Origin: Oscillospiraceae bacterium MB24-C1 | GTDB lineage: Bacteria; Bacillota; Clostridia; Oscillospirales; Ruminococcaceae | DNA: 64,000 nucleotides | Assembly (NCBI GenBank): GCA_030913685.1 | Contig: CP133187.1 | Location: 1,451,501-1,515,500, forward strand | Direction of reading: 5' to 3' | Part shown: positions 16,259 through 26,447 of the stretch, piece by piece | Layout: each line of letters starts with the position of its first letter | How positions within the stretch are numbered: position 1 is the stretch's first letter | Translations under genes and position numbers: made by a program | Notes under the pieces: generated by a model | Told to the model about the DNA's origin: nothing | The model's database searches: none | What the model saw: the letters and a program-made list of their open reading frames with translations, nothing else

Positions 16259-17026
16259 TTATATTGTATCGTAAACACAGAGCCCCCTACCGGGGATAAT
16301 CTCCGCTTTGATACCAAACATATTTTCTAAAAGCGCTGCGGTGAACACGGTTTGCGGGCTGCCATTGGCAACCAGTCTACCCCGATTCAGCGCGACAACA
16401 CGGTCGCTGTAGTTATAAGCAGTCGAAAGATCATGGTTGATCGCAATGACCGTCAGACCCTTTTGTACAAGCGCCTTTAGAAGTTTATTCATCTTAATCT
16501 TGACGGCCGCATCCAGGTCGGACATTGCTTCGTCGAGTAGCAGCAAACGGGGGCGCTGTGCCAAGGCGCGTGCTAACAAAACGCGCTGGTACTCGCCACC
16601 GCTCAGGTGTGTGATGGGCTTGTCGGCCAGCGACAGAATATCGGTCTGCGCCATAACACCTTTGATCTGTTCGATGGTCTGTTCATCGACGCGCTCAAAT
16701 CGCGCACGATGCGGGTGCAGCCCCAGCATCACAAACTCAAAGCAAGTAAAGGGGAAATTTGCTGGGGTATTCTGGGCGATAACGGCAATGCTTTGTGCCC
16801 GTTGCAAATCAGAAAGCCCCTCCAGGCGCCCGCCGCAGTAAAGCACTTGACCTGTCAGTGGCGCCAGATAACCGCACAGCAAATGCATCAGCGTCGATTT
16901 TCCACTGCCGTTCTCGCCGATAATCGACAGATATTCCCCCTCATCAACCGAAAAAGTCACATCGGACAGCACCTGTTGCGGTCCGTAACAAAACGTGAGA
17001 TTTTGTGCGCAAATCAATTCAGTCAA
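16259..17026 (-). CDS. ABC transporter ATPase, FecCD-type (BtuD/HmuV-like)
   Basis: 255 aa. I choose the TTG start at 17026: AGGGGGG lies 7 nt upstream and the start overlaps the permease stop by 8 nt, so the two are translationally coupled. Walker A GENGSGKS (~36-43), Q-loop IAQNTP, signature LSGGEYQR, Walker B LLLLDEAMSDLD, switch INHD. It powers uptake through the permease encoded just upstream. The family imports iron-siderophores, heme or cobalamin; the upstream cobalamin riboswitch favours a corrinoid. Confidence 0.9.
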   Translation of the reverse strand: MTELICAQNLTFCYGPQQVLSDVTFSVDEGEYLSIIGENGSGKSTLMHLLCGYLAPLTGQVLYCGGRLEGLSDLQRAQSIAVIAQNTPANFPFTCFEFVMLGLHPHRARFERVDEQTIEQIKGVMAQTDILSLADKPITHLSGGEYQRVLLARALAQRPRLLLLDEAMSDLDAAVKIKMNKLLKALVQKGLTVIAINHDLSTAYNYSDRVVALNRGRLVANGSPQTVFTAALLENMFGIKAEIIPGRGLCVYDTI

Positions 17027-18080
17027 GGCGTGCCCCCCCTTGGCGCTTAATAAATAAGTAAATAAAAAACGGGCCGCCCAGTAGCGTGGTGAGTACACCA
17101 ACCGGCATGTCTCCCCGTCCCAAAAGGCGGGCAAAATTATCGGCTAATCCCAACAACAGCGCGCCGGAAAGCCCCGAAATTGGCATGAGCAATCGGTTAT
17201 CGGCTGAAAGCCAAAACCGCAGCATATGCGGAACAATTAGGCCGACAAACCCAATGATGCCGCAGACTGAAACACAGACGGCGGTCATAAATGCCCCCAA
17301 CAGCAGATAAAGAAGCCGGGTGCGGTGCACGTTAACGCCAAGGCTCAATGCCTGCCGTTCGCCGAGACTCATGATGTTTAAGCGGTCGGCAAACCAGACC
17401 GCAACGACCGCACAAACGAGTATTACCGGGGCCAAAAGGACGACATCGTCCCAGCTTTTAGCCGAAAGGCTACCCATCAACCAGAATACAATCGCGCTGA
17501 CATTCTCTCCCGCCATAATCTTGAGAAAACTGATCCCCGAAGAAAAAATAGCACTGACAATCATGCCAGATATAATCATATTACCGGTCACAAGCCCCCC
17601 GCCTTTACCCGACAAGTAAATGACAACACGCAGCGTAACCAGTGCGAAGAACAGGCTCGTAGGCGTTACTGGCAGCAGCAGTCCAAAAGTCATGTTGAAA
17701 AATAGTGCAAGGCTCGCCCCAAACGCCGCCCCAGTTGAAACGCCCATTGTATAGGGGTCGGCCATCGGATTTTGCAAAATAGACTGAAAAATAACGCCCG
17801 ACATGCTCAGCGCCATGCCCACCAACATGCCGCACAATATTCGCGGCAGACGAATTTGCCAGATGACGGCTACGGCATTTTCTTGGATATCACCCAACCA
17901 GCGGGCATTACCGGTGATTTGCGAGAGAATTATTCTTGCACCGTCCCCAACTGAGATGAACATCGCGCCAGTATTTACCCCAAATAGCAGCAGCAACGTC
18001 AGCGCTATAAGCAAGCAAACTGAAAAAACCAGCGCTTTCTTACGCTGTCTGTGATAAAACGCGAGTAAGTCGGCGGTCAT
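17019..18080 (-). CDS. FecCD-family ABC permease (BtuC-like)
   Basis: 353 aa, about ten membrane helices. Family blocks: RLPRILCGMLVGMALSMSG, ILQNPMADPYTMGVSTGAAF, SLGERQALSLGVNVHRTR, GIIGFVGLIVPHMLRFW, DNFARLLGRGDMPVGVLT. SD GGAGGAATCTT precedes ATG. It is the first gene of the operon that continues with the ATPase, CbiK and binding lipoprotein. It lies 120 bp downstream of the riboswitch terminator, so its transcription is expected to stop when cobalamin is plentiful. Confidence 0.92.
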   Translation of the reverse strand: MTADLLAFYHRQRKKALVFSVCLLIALTLLLLFGVNTGAMFISVGDGARIILSQITGNARWLGDIQENAVAVIWQIRLPRILCGMLVGMALSMSGVIFQSILQNPMADPYTMGVSTGAAFGASLALFFNMTFGLLLPVTPTSLFFALVTLRVVIYLSGKGGGLVTGNMIISGMIVSAIFSSGISFLKIMAGENVSAIVFWLMGSLSAKSWDDVVLLAPVILVCAVVAVWFADRLNIMSLGERQALSLGVNVHRTRLLYLLLGAFMTAVCVSVCGIIGFVGLIVPHMLRFWLSADNRLLMPISGLSGALLLGLADNFARLLGRGDMPVGVLTTLLGGPFFIYLFIKRQGGARLD

Positions 18081-18200
18081 AAGATTCCTCCAATATTAAC
18101 TGATTCAACATATGTTCAAAGCCTCTAGGCTGGCTAGGGAGAAGTCCAGAGAGAAAATAGATCCTTTTTTGTCAAGAGCCTAATGAAATATTATACCTAG

Positions 18201-18236
18201 CAAAACAAAAAGCCTGCGGTCTTACGACGCAGGCTT
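18201..18236 (-). terminator. Intrinsic terminator of the riboswitch expression platform
   Basis: Minus-strand stem GCCTGCG / CGCAGGC with the U-tract TTTTTGTTTT, between aptamer and first gene. Its position implies premature termination control. Confidence 0.8.
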
Positions 18237-18362
18237 TGATAAAAAGGCAAATCAATCCACCCCGGGCCGGAATTTTGCCAGCACGGGAAACAAATGATTT
18301 CCGTTTAAACCTTCCGAACGTCCGCAGAAAAGTTTAACCATTGCCCTGTAAAACAGGACAAT

Positions 18363-18563
18363 CAGATCACAGGCAAGTCTTCTGGCTTATGGCCCGCCGA
18401 CCAGCGGCTTTAGCAGACATCTTCCCGATAATATCAGTGATCGGTTTTTTAAAACCCAGTCTGTCAATTGAGGCCAAATACAGCAACGGCTTTGCGCGGG
18501 ATTCACACCCGCTTCCTTTTTAACCGGGCGAGTGCAACACGTCGTCCCGGGTACCTGTATCTG
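18363..18563 (-). promoter_or_regulatory. Cobalamin riboswitch aptamer
   Basis: Minus strand. The closing stem P1 is CAGATACAGG (18554-18563) with CCTGTGATCTG (18363-18373). The B12-box-like AGCCAGAAGACTTGCCT lies at 18371-18387. The core GCGGGTGTGAATCCCGC stem-loop (the G-G-T-G-A-A-T-C-C motif region) is near 18493-18510, followed by GCCGTTGC. These are the hallmark elements of B12 riboswitches. Ligand binding should favour the 18201-18236 terminator and shut off the uptake operon. Confidence 0.92.
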
Positions 18564-18565
18564 GA

Positions 18566-18947
18566 ATATAATGTAGCAGTTAGTGTAACACAATAATTTT
18601 GCGAATGCAACCCACACCAGCGGCGTTATTGGGCATTATTGCGGCACAAAGATAATTAAAGCGACAAAATGGAATACAATAAGTTATGTAAAGCTTATTA
18701 AATACAATCTGTTGGAAAAATCGTCAAATCCACTTTTTTTCAGCAGTATTTCGTCGTATGATAAGAGCCAATTATACAGCAAATCCAACAGCAATGGTCA
18801 ATTAAAGCCAAAATCACACATACTATTTGTCATATTGGCTCACAAAAATACAAAAAGTTGACTATTCTCGAGGTATTCGCTTAAAAATCCAAATAATATG
18901 TATTTCGCCACAGTTTAGGCGCTTACCTTGGTCACTGCAACGTAACC
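18566..18947. other. Gene-free stretch between riboswitch and rrf2
   Basis: About 380 bp, AT-rich, presumably with the riboswitch promoter on its left edge. I see no gene, repeat or clear terminator in it. Confidence 0.5.
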
Positions 18948-19349
18948 CTATTCGGCAAACGTCGTTTCGTCCAACTTGGCGCGTACTATCTCAGATATCT
19001 CGTCGTACACACGCTGAAAACGGCAATTACCACTGCGGCAAACTGATATGGTACATTTGCAGACGTGTGAAGGGTCTAAGCACCGCGAAAAAGTATACGG
19101 CCCTTCAAAAACCTCAATGACCTCCCGAAGCGTAATCTCGCCGGGATCATGTGCCAGCTCATAGCCGCCTTTTGCACCTTTATATGAGCGAACGAGTCCG
19201 CTTGAAACCAGCTTATGCAGTATTTTAAGCGTAAACCTTGGTGTCACCCCGGTTTGCTCAGCGATGCTGCCTGCGCCCAGTCTGGCTTCCTGTGTTGAAA
19301 GACAATCGACTATACGCACCGCGTAGTCTGATTCAAGGGTAATATGCAT
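18948..19349 (-). CDS. Rrf2-family regulator with cysteine cluster
   Basis: 133 aa. Winged-helix N-terminus (MHITLESDYAVRIVDCL, GSIAEQTGVTPRFTLKILHKL, SYKGAKGGYELA) typical of IscR/NsrR/CymR-type Rrf2 regulators. Five cysteines cluster at 90, 97, 99, 104 and 109 (SRC, VCKC, VCRSGNC), suggesting an Fe-S cluster or redox sensor; IscR uses three in this region. It lies 16 bp after rpoD on the same strand, so it may be the third gene of the dnaG-rpoD transcript. Its targets cannot be told from this window. Confidence 0.88.
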   Translation of the reverse strand: MHITLESDYAVRIVDCLSTQEARLGAGSIAEQTGVTPRFTLKILHKLVSSGLVRSYKGAKGGYELAHDPGEITLREVIEVFEGPYTFSRCLDPSHVCKCTISVCRSGNCRFQRVYDEISEIVRAKLDETTFAE

Positions 19350-19365
19350 GTCCTACTCCTTTTGA

Positions 19366-20445
19366 TTAATCAAGAAAGTCGCGAAGCTTCTTTGAGCGAC
19401 TCGGGTGACGCAGCTTGCGCAGCGCCTTCGCCTCAATCTGGCGGATACGTTCACGGGTGACATTAAACTCCTTGCCGACCTCTTCAAGCGTTCTCGAACG
19501 TCCATCCTCAAGGCCAAAGCGTAAGCGCAGCACCTTTTCCTCGCGGGGGGTCAATGAGTGCAGCACCTCAGAAAGCTGTTCACGCAGCAAAATATGCGAA
19601 GCCGCATCGGCCGGTGCGGGGGCGTCGTCATCAGGAATAAAATCACCGAGGTGGCTGTCCTCCTCCTCGCCGATTGGGGTTTCAAGCGAAACCGGCTCCT
19701 GCGCAACCCGCATGATCTCACGCACTTTGTCGACTGACATGTCGATCTCTTCTGCAATCTCTTCAGCAGTGGGTTCGTGCCCGTTTTTGTGCAACAGCTG
19801 GGACGATACTTTTTTGACCTTATTGATGGTCTCGACCATGTGAACAGGGATTCGGATGGTACGCGCCTGGTCTGCTATGGCGCGGGTGATAGCCTGACGA
19901 ATCCACCAGGTAGCGTAAGTGGAAAACTTAAATCCCTTCGTGTGGTCAAACTTTTCGACAGCCTTAATAAGGCCGAGGTTACCTTCCTGAATCAAATCCA
20001 AAAACTGCATGCCGCGGCCGACATAGCGCTTGGCAATTGAGACAACAAGGCGTAGGTTCGCTTCCGACAAACGTTTGCGCGCCTGCGGGTCACCATTGGA
20101 CATGCGAACAGCCAGATCCACTTCTTCGTCGCTCGAGAGCAGCGGAACCCTGCCGATTTCCTTGAGATACACCTTGACTGGGTCATCGATGTTGATGCCC
20201 TCCACCGTAAGAGTGGCTTCCACCTCTTCTTCGGCGGGCATCGGAAAATCAGTTTCTATAGTCTGTGCATAATTTTCGACAATTTCGACATTGCAGCTTT
20301 CGAGCGTTTCGTAAAGCTTTTCAACCTGTTCGACGTCAAAATCCAGCTCCTCAAGCACATCGTTAATTTCGGAGGTGGTCAGCTTGCCCTTTGCCTTTCC
20401 TTGTTCTATAAGATCTTTTACGGTGTTTTTTTCCTGCCCTGCCAC
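19366..20445 (-). CDS. rpoD: RNA polymerase primary sigma factor RpoD (SigA)
   Basis: 359 aa, GTG start with SD AGGAGG 8 nt upstream. Region 1.1 ~1-75. Region 1.2 [17 protein letters not shown]. Region 2 with [20 protein letters not shown] and the -10 recognition helix [17 protein letters not shown]. Region 3. Region 4 with the -35 [23 protein letters not shown]. Its length matches Firmicute SigA. It follows dnaG by 11 bp, the classic macromolecular-synthesis arrangement. Confidence 0.97.
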   Translation of the reverse strand: MAGQEKNTVKDLIEQGKAKGKLTTSEINDVLEELDFDVEQVEKLYETLESCNVEIVENYAQTIETDFPMPAEEEVEATLTVEGINIDDPVKVYLKEIGRVPLLSSDEEVDLAVRMSNGDPQARKRLSEANLRLVVSIAKRYVGRGMQFLDLIQEGNLGLIKAVEKFDHTKGFKFSTYATWWIRQAITRAIADQARTIRIPVHMVETINKVKKVSSQLLHKNGHEPTAEEIAEEIDMSVDKVREIMRVAQEPVSLETPIGEEEDSHLGDFIPDDDAPAPADAASHILLREQLSEVLHSLTPREEKVLRLRFGLEDGRSRTLEEVGKEFNVTRERIRQIEAKALRKLRHPSRSKKLRDFLD

Positions 20446-20456
20446 AGTGTGTCCTC

Positions 20457-22226
20457 CTATTTTTTATTGGGGTTCTTTTTGGCGGCGATTTCATCAATGA
20501 AAGCTTTTAGTTCGTCCTCACTCATCGAGCCCACCTGCTCGCTGGTGCGAAGCTGCTGTTTTTCTTTGATGACCGCAATGTAATCCAATGCGTCGTTAAG
20601 TGTATAGCTGTGCTCACGGTTGGTGGCCTGAAGATGCGACAGCCAGTTCATTTGCGCAATCGAAAGCTCGCCCGAAAGACTCATCATATCGATATTACGC
20701 CCTTCTTTAAGTCTATTTATCAAAACCAAAAAAATCTCACGGTTTGAATCTGTCACGAACTGTTCCGGCGAAATCTTTTCGGAAACGGTTTTAGCATAAT
20801 CAGCGTTTTTTAATAGCGCCACAATCAACTTATCCTCGGCCAGTGCATAGCGCAAATTCGCTGCACGCTGGGGATCGTGCTTTTGGTTGGGCGCTTCCTG
20901 CGCATATATTTTAAGGCTGGCATCATACTTTTTCTCCTGTCGGCGCACCTCTTTTTTGCGCAGTGCGGTAATTTGCTGCAAAATGGCCTCGCGCGAGACA
21001 TTCAGCTCCGATGCAATGCGAGTGGTGTAGATATCCGCCTCAATAGCGCTGGGTAAACGAGCCATCAGTGTGCAAAATTCTTTTAAAAAACCAACCTTGC
21101 CGTCATCAGTATCAAGCGCAAAGCGATCCTTCAGCCTCAAAATCTGGTATTCGGTGGCGTTGGCGCTGCCTTCTATCAATTGAGAAAAGCGCACGACTCC
21201 GAATTTTTTAATATATTCGTCGGGGTCCTTTGCCCCACTCATTGAGAGCACCCGTACCTTGACGCCGGTCTGAGAAAAAAGCTGGTTTGCGCGCTGCGTT
21301 GCCTTTTGGCCCGCAACGTCGGCATCATAGGAGATGACAACCTCGGACGTGTATTGCGCAATCAGTCGTGCCTGTTCAGACGTCAGCGCCGTGCCTAGTG
21401 TGGCCACTGCGTTGTCAAACCCCGCCTGATGAATAGCGATGGCATCCATATAACCTTCGCACAATATCAGCTGTGGTCGTTTGGTGGCCTTGGCAAAGTT
21501 CATGGCAAATAGTCCACGGGACTTTTTAAAGATAATAGTATCTGAACTATTGAGGTATTTGGGCCGTCCATCGCCTAAGACCCGCCCACCAAAACCAATG
21601 ACTCCACCGCGCAGGTCGATGATGGGAAACATGACGCGATCCCGGAACTGGTCGTAGCTACCACCCTTGTCATTTTTACGGATGACAGCGGCAGCGAGTA
21701 ATTCGGTCTCAGTAAAGCCCTTTTGAGTCAGATGCTTTTTTAGTGTGTCCCAAGAATCGGGGGCGTAACCTAACCCAAACTTACGAATGATATTCGTCGA
21801 CAGACCACGCGCCTGAAAATAATCCATAGCACGCTTACCCTCAGTCGAATTAAGCACACTGTTAAAAAAGCGCGCCGCATATCGGTTAAGCTCCAGTATG
21901 CGCATTTTAAACTTAGCGGTGCCGTCGTTTTCAACCTCATCCGGTAGCGTCATACCCGCTCGTTCGGCCAAAAAACGCAATGCTTCAACATATTCAAGGT
22001 GCTCAGCCATACGCACAAAAGTGACGATGTCGCCGCCGGCACCGCAGCCGAAGCAGTAAAACGAGCCGTTTTCAGGGTACACCACAAAGGAAGGCGTTTT
22101 TTCAGAGTGGAACGGACAAAGCCCCGAAAGATTGCGCCCACTGCGCTTGAGATTGGTGTAGCGCGAAACAACCTGTTCAATATCAGAGCGATATTTCAGT
22201 TCCTCGATAAAACTTTCCGGAATCAT
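20457..22226 (-). CDS. dnaG: DNA primase
   Basis: 589 aa from ATG 22226 ([15 protein letters not shown]); the GTG three codons earlier would sit on the SD AAGGGGG. Zinc-binding domain [11 protein letters not shown] with [11 protein letters not shown] (~40-65). TOPRIM RNA-polymerase core: [39 protein letters not shown], and [11 protein letters not shown] with the acidic metal residues. Then a C-terminal helicase-interacting domain. It makes RNA primers for replication. First gene of dnaG-rpoD(-rrf2). Confidence 0.97.
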   Translation of the reverse strand: MIPESFIEELKYRSDIEQVVSRYTNLKRSGRNLSGLCPFHSEKTPSFVVYPENGSFYCFGCGAGGDIVTFVRMAEHLEYVEALRFLAERAGMTLPDEVENDGTAKFKMRILELNRYAARFFNSVLNSTEGKRAMDYFQARGLSTNIIRKFGLGYAPDSWDTLKKHLTQKGFTETELLAAAVIRKNDKGGSYDQFRDRVMFPIIDLRGGVIGFGGRVLGDGRPKYLNSSDTIIFKKSRGLFAMNFAKATKRPQLILCEGYMDAIAIHQAGFDNAVATLGTALTSEQARLIAQYTSEVVISYDADVAGQKATQRANQLFSQTGVKVRVLSMSGAKDPDEYIKKFGVVRFSQLIEGSANATEYQILRLKDRFALDTDDGKVGFLKEFCTLMARLPSAIEADIYTTRIASELNVSREAILQQITALRKKEVRRQEKKYDASLKIYAQEAPNQKHDPQRAANLRYALAEDKLIVALLKNADYAKTVSEKISPEQFVTDSNREIFLVLINRLKEGRNIDMMSLSGELSIAQMNWLSHLQATNREHSYTLNDALDYIAVIKEKQQLRTSEQVGSMSEDELKAFIDEIAAKKNPNKK

Positions 22227-22336
22227 CGCGCACACCCCCTTAACATAAAATCGCGCTTATACGGATTCCTTAAAAACAAAATTCGACCTGGCTATTCGGA
22301 CGCTCAAAACGTCTTTCGGCTATTCTTATTTTGCTC

Positions 22337-23329
22337 TTAAAATCCCCACGAACGGGGCACGAAAATGCTTTGATAGATGTTTACGGCATACCCGTCGCTC
22401 ATACCGGATATGTAATCACACACCACACGGTCGACGTCTACCGTTTCCAGCATGGCGCGATATTCGGGTGGTAGTTGGTCGGCATGTGTAACAAAATGCT
22501 TATAAAGCCCCTGCAACATAGCAATAGCTTTGGTTTCTTCGCCTTTGGCAAGCGGGTTTTTATACACTGCCTCAAACATGAAGGCGCGCAATGTGGTGAA
22601 CGCCTGCTGCGCCGCAGGAGACATGCGGATATCCTCACCGCTGTTGTCGACCAGCGACTGCACAAAGCTGTTGATGCGCTCTGACTTGCTGCGCCCAACC
22701 GCGTATTTGACCTGCCACGGAATGTCATTTTCGCTGATGATACCGGCGCGTGCTGCGTCTTCAAAATCATGGTTCATATAGGCGATTTTATCGGCGTAGC
22801 GCACCACCCGGCCTTCAAGGGTCTGGGCGTCCGGCCCAGCGGTATGGCAGGCGATGCCGTCCTGAACATCGGTGGTTAAATTTAAACCCTTGCCATCGTT
22901 TTCTAAAACGCGCAAAACACGCACGCTTTGCTCCGCATGGCGAAAACCGTGCGGGCAGCACTCGTTGAGCGCATACTCCCCCGCGTGGCCGTAAGGGGTA
23001 TGTCCCAGATCGTGTCCTAATGCAATCGCTTCGGTGAGATCCTCGTTTAGACGCAGTGCCCGGGCAACGGTACGCGCAATCTGGGAAACTTCCAGCGTGT
23101 GTGTTAAACGAGTGCGGTAATGATCCCCCTCGGGTGAGAGAAACACCTGCGTTTTATGCTTTAACCGCCGAAACGCCTTGCTGTGCAGAATGCGGTCACG
23201 GTCACGCCCGAAGGCGGTGCGAATCGTGCACGGTTCCATCGGGTGCTCACGCACCGCTTCACTTGATAATTTGGCGAGCGGCGAGAGAATTTCTTTTTCA
23301 ATTGCCTCAGTCTTTTCTCGAATGGTCAT
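22337..23329 (-). CDS. dGTP triphosphohydrolase-like HD protein
   Basis: 330 aa. HD-domain metal motif set: RRLKHKTQVFLSPEGDHYRTRLTHTLEV (His), then GHDLGHTPYGHAGE (HD), and later DKIAYMNHDFEDA. These features match the short dGTPase-like family that often precedes dnaG in Firmicutes. It hydrolyses dNTPs to nucleosides plus tripolyphosphate in characterised members; substrate preference here is unknown. It lies upstream of dnaG on the same strand and may share its transcript. Confidence 0.92.
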   Translation of the reverse strand: MTIREKTEAIEKEILSPLAKLSSEAVREHPMEPCTIRTAFGRDRDRILHSKAFRRLKHKTQVFLSPEGDHYRTRLTHTLEVSQIARTVARALRLNEDLTEAIALGHDLGHTPYGHAGEYALNECCPHGFRHAEQSVRVLRVLENDGKGLNLTTDVQDGIACHTAGPDAQTLEGRVVRYADKIAYMNHDFEDAARAGIISENDIPWQVKYAVGRSKSERINSFVQSLVDNSGEDIRMSPAAQQAFTTLRAFMFEAVYKNPLAKGEETKAIAMLQGLYKHFVTHADQLPPEYRAMLETVDVDRVVCDYISGMSDGYAVNIYQSIFVPRSWGF

Positions 23330-23460
23330 TTACCCCGGTTCCTCCGCTTTTTTAGGTATCATACTAATATTATACCGGCAAAACAAAATAATTCCTGCCG
23401 TATGCGTAAGATTTCTTGCAAATTATTGTTTTCTTGCGGTTTCGACCGTTTTCGCGCCAT

Positions 23461-24087
23461 TTATGTCGGCATAGCCGAAAAAACCTCGCCCAGCATCTCA
23501 AGCGCAACCGTGGCGCTTGTCGCTTCAGTAAGTGCCTTCTCAAAGACCGCAACCGCCTCAGATTTAAGCCGGACAGTGAGCGTCACCCGCTCACCGAAGT
23601 CACTTTCCAGCAGCTGCACCCCGTGTTCAGGCAACAGATGACCTACAACGCCATACTGACCGTAGTCCATTACAATCCGGCAATCGGCACATTGGCACAT
23701 GGTTATTTGTTTTGCCACAGAGACAGCGAGCGTGGCCCCGTTAGAATAAGCCCGGGTCAGGCCGCCCGCCCCGAGCAGAGTACCACCAAAATAACGTGTC
23801 ACCGCCACGCACACGTCGGTGAGGTTTGAGCGGCGAATCACCTCCAGCACCGGCTGGCCGCCCGTACCCTGCGGCTCCCCATCGTCGGAATAGCGCTGGG
23901 TGTTGCCCGCGCGCAATATGTAAGCATAAACGGTGTGGCGCGCATCGTAATGCAGCTCTTTTCGGCGGGCAATAAAGGCCAGTGCCTCCTCAGCGGTCTG
24001 CACCGGCGCTATGGCGCAGATAAAACGCGAGCGCTTTTCGATAAACTCATCCTCGGCCTCTGCCACAACAGTGTTATATTGCGTCAA
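23461..24087 (-). CDS. YigZ/IMPACT family protein
   Basis: 208 aa. Conserved block: FIEKRSRFICAIAPVQT, ARHTVYAYIL, QRYSDDGEPQGTGGQPVLEVI, AVTRYFGGTLLGAGGLTRAYS, and a C-terminal DUF1949-type ferredoxin-like domain (~140-205). YigZ/YvyE proteins are related to the eukaryotic translation regulator IMPACT; their bacterial role is poorly defined. Same strand as the dGTPase gene, 131 bp upstream of it. Confidence 0.9.
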   Translation of the reverse strand: MTQYNTVVAEAEDEFIEKRSRFICAIAPVQTAEEALAFIARRKELHYDARHTVYAYILRAGNTQRYSDDGEPQGTGGQPVLEVIRRSNLTDVCVAVTRYFGGTLLGAGGLTRAYSNGATLAVSVAKQITMCQCADCRIVMDYGQYGVVGHLLPEHGVQLLESDFGERVTLTVRLKSEAVAVFEKALTEATSATVALEMLGEVFSAMPT

Positions 24088-24282
24088 TTTTCTTCCACCT
24101 CCGTTATATTTTCTGCGATTTTATCGCAGACGTCTTTGAAGTTGATTTTTACTCCACTTCGGCGGCGTTATCAGCAGGTGTCACCCCTCTATCACACACG
24201 TCCTCACCCGGCGAAAATCTCTTCGTTAGTCTCGTCTACTAAAACACAAAAACTATATTAAAACTAAACAAGGCGGATATCG

Positions 24283-24314
24283 AATAAGGGCGATGCGTGC
24301 GCATCGCCCTTATT
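24283..24314 (-). terminator. Terminator of rpmE
   Basis: AATAAGGGCGATGC / GCATCGCCCTTATT, a 14-bp perfect stem with a 4-nt loop directly after rpmE on the minus strand. Confidence 0.85.
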
Positions 24315-24326
24315 GTCTGCTTAAAA

Positions 24327-24530
24327 TTACTTATCGCGGCCGAAACGCTTGTTAAAGCGGTCAACACGTCCGCCGGTATCTACCAGCTTCTGCTTGCCGG
24401 TAAAGAAAGGATGACATTTTGAGCAGATTTCCACTCTGATATCCTTTTTGGTCGAGCCGGTCTCGATGACCTCGCCACATGCGCAACGAATGGTCGTCGC
24501 TTCGTAATGAGGATGAATTCCCTCTTTCAC
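24327..24530 (-). CDS. rpmE: 50S ribosomal protein L31 (zinc-binding type)
   Basis: 67 aa from the GTG at 24530 ([16 protein letters not shown]), with SD AGAGGTG upstream; a longer in-frame extension to 24602 lacks an SD and is unlike L31. Cysteines Cys16, Cys18, Cys37 and Cys40 form the zinc site of the C+ type, which is made under zinc-replete conditions. It ends [15 protein letters not shown]. Monocistronic with its own terminator. Confidence 0.96.
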   Translation of the reverse strand: MKEGIHPHYEATTIRCACGEVIETGSTKKDIRVEICSKCHPFFTGKQKLVDTGGRVDRFNKRFGRDK

Positions 24531-24686
24531 TATTGTCACCTCTTTCAAAAAACCTGTTATAAATGCGTCTATTATAATAACACACCGTTTGTCCAATTGC
24601 AAGCATTTTCTGATATTAATATAGAAATTTTTAAAGCCAAAACCCCTTGTTTTCTGCAGCTTTCAGCGTATCACATAAAGAATTTT

Positions 24687-26396
24687 TTAAAAGCCCAATA
24701 GCTTATGAACGGCGGCTGTCAACGTATCACAAATTTCCTCAGCCTGTGTCATGGTTTTGCCCTTGACGATGTAGTAGGTCTTGAGCTTCGGCTCGGTGCC
24801 AGAGGGACGAATAACTACCACATTGCCGTCTTCTAGCGTCAGCGACAGCACATCGGAAGTCGGCAGCCCCGTCGGGAAGCGCTGCCCACCTTTGACACAA
24901 ACACCTGAACGGTAGTCGCAGCAGGTTGCGACATTATAGCCCGCCAGCGCATTTGGCGGTGCTGCAAACAGCTTATCCATAATCTCAGTCATCTGCTTCA
25001 TCCCGTCGGCTCCAGGGAACATGGTATTGGTCACATGGTTGCAGAAATAACCAAAGCGCTTATGGATATCTTCCATGACGTCGATAAGGGTTTTTCCCGC
25101 TTTTTTGTAATAGGCGGCCATCTCGGCGACCAACATGGTCGTAACAACGGCGTCCTTGTCGCGGACATAAGGTCCCGCCAGATAGCCGCAGCTTTCTTCA
25201 TAGGCGAAGATAAGGCGTGAAAGCTCACCTGCAGCCTCAAGATTTGCGATCTCGGTGCCGATATTCTTAAAGCCGGTCAACACGTCACGCACCTCAATAC
25301 CATAGCTGTTTGCTACCAGGTCGGTCAGCGTGGTCGTGACGATGGATTTGATCATGACCGGACGCTCGGGCATCGTCTTGTTTACCGTTTTGGCATGCGC
25401 AATATATTCGGTGAGCAGCACGCCAACATCGTTGCCACCAAGCTGTACATATTCCCCATTGTGGCGCACAGCCGCACCCACGCGGTCGGCGTCGGGGTCG
25501 GTACCGATGAGTAGATCGGCCCCTGTTTCTGCCGCCAGCTTTAAGCCCAGCATCAACGCCTCTTTAAACTCGGGGTTGGGGTAGCGGCAAGTGGGAAAGT
25601 TGCCATCCGGCTCAAGCTGTTCTTTGACCAAAATCGGGTCGGTGATACCAATCTCGCTTAAAATACGGCGCACCGGCAGGTTGCCTGCACCATTGAGCGG
25701 CGTGTAGACCAGTTTCAAATCCGCCCCTTGTACCGCGTCAGGGAAGCAGCGGCAGGCGCGCACCTCTTCAAAATAGGCGTTGATGGCCGCATCATCCACC
25801 GGAACGATTAGCCCTGATTTGACAGCGTCATCATAAGCCATCGTCTTGACGCCGGTGAACAGATCCGTTTTCAGAATACAGTTCAAAATGCCGTCCGCCA
25901 TATCGCTGGTGATCTGGCAGCCACTCTCATCATATGCCTTATAGCCGTTATACTCCGCGGGGTTGTGGCTGGCGGTAACAACCACGCCAGTGTCGCACCC
26001 AAAATAACGCACCGCCCACGAGAGCATGGGTGTGGGCGTCAGCTGTGGATAAAGATACACCTTGACGCCGTTAGCCGCAAAGACGCAAGCCGTTGCTTCG
26101 GCAAATAATTTGGATTTATTGCGACTATCATAGGCAATGGCCGCCGAACCGCCCTCTTTATGCTGACGCAGCCAGCTGCAGATGCCCTGCGTCGCCCTTC
26201 GCACCGTATAAATGTTCATGCAGTTGGTGCCGGCGCCAATTTTGCCGCGCAGACCCGCAGTACCAAAGGTTAAATCGGTGTAAAACCGCTCGTAGATTTC
26301 TGTTTCATTGCCCGCTATCTGGGCAAGCTCCTCAACAAGGTCGCTGTCCTCAAGTTGGGTGTTCTGCCACTGTTTATATCGTGTGAATGCGTCCAT
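24687..26396 (-). CDS. Phosphoglucomutase/phosphomannomutase family enzyme
   Basis: 569 aa. Active phosphoserine loop VVTASHNPAEYNGYKAYDE, metal loop LIGTDPDADRVG, sugar-binding loop AYEESCGYL, phosphate-binding RPSGTEPKLKTYY. Length and N-terminus (LTFGTAGLRGKIGAGTNCMN) fit the PgcA/YhxB-type alpha-phosphoglucomutase group of Firmicutes. It interconverts glucose-1-P and glucose-6-P, feeding glycogen, wall and capsule precursors. Apparently its own transcription unit upstream of rpmE. Confidence 0.93.
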   Translation of the reverse strand: MDAFTRYKQWQNTQLEDSDLVEELAQIAGNETEIYERFYTDLTFGTAGLRGKIGAGTNCMNIYTVRRATQGICSWLRQHKEGGSAAIAYDSRNKSKLFAEATACVFAANGVKVYLYPQLTPTPMLSWAVRYFGCDTGVVVTASHNPAEYNGYKAYDESGCQITSDMADGILNCILKTDLFTGVKTMAYDDAVKSGLIVPVDDAAINAYFEEVRACRCFPDAVQGADLKLVYTPLNGAGNLPVRRILSEIGITDPILVKEQLEPDGNFPTCRYPNPEFKEALMLGLKLAAETGADLLIGTDPDADRVGAAVRHNGEYVQLGGNDVGVLLTEYIAHAKTVNKTMPERPVMIKSIVTTTLTDLVANSYGIEVRDVLTGFKNIGTEIANLEAAGELSRLIFAYEESCGYLAGPYVRDKDAVVTTMLVAEMAAYYKKAGKTLIDVMEDIHKRFGYFCNHVTNTMFPGADGMKQMTEIMDKLFAAPPNALAGYNVATCCDYRSGVCVKGGQRFPTGLPTSDVLSLTLEDGNVVVIRPSGTEPKLKTYYIVKGKTMTQAEEICDTLTAAVHKLLGF

Positions 26397-26447
26397 TTTC
26401 GCTCCCCCTTATATAAATAGGTATATCAACGGCCGGTAGCCATCATT

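Noticed and set aside
18558-18600. TTGTGT-17-TATATT as the riboswitch promoter (minus strand)
   Set aside because: The implied start would fall inside the P1 stem of the aptamer and remove part of it, so this spacing is probably coincidental.
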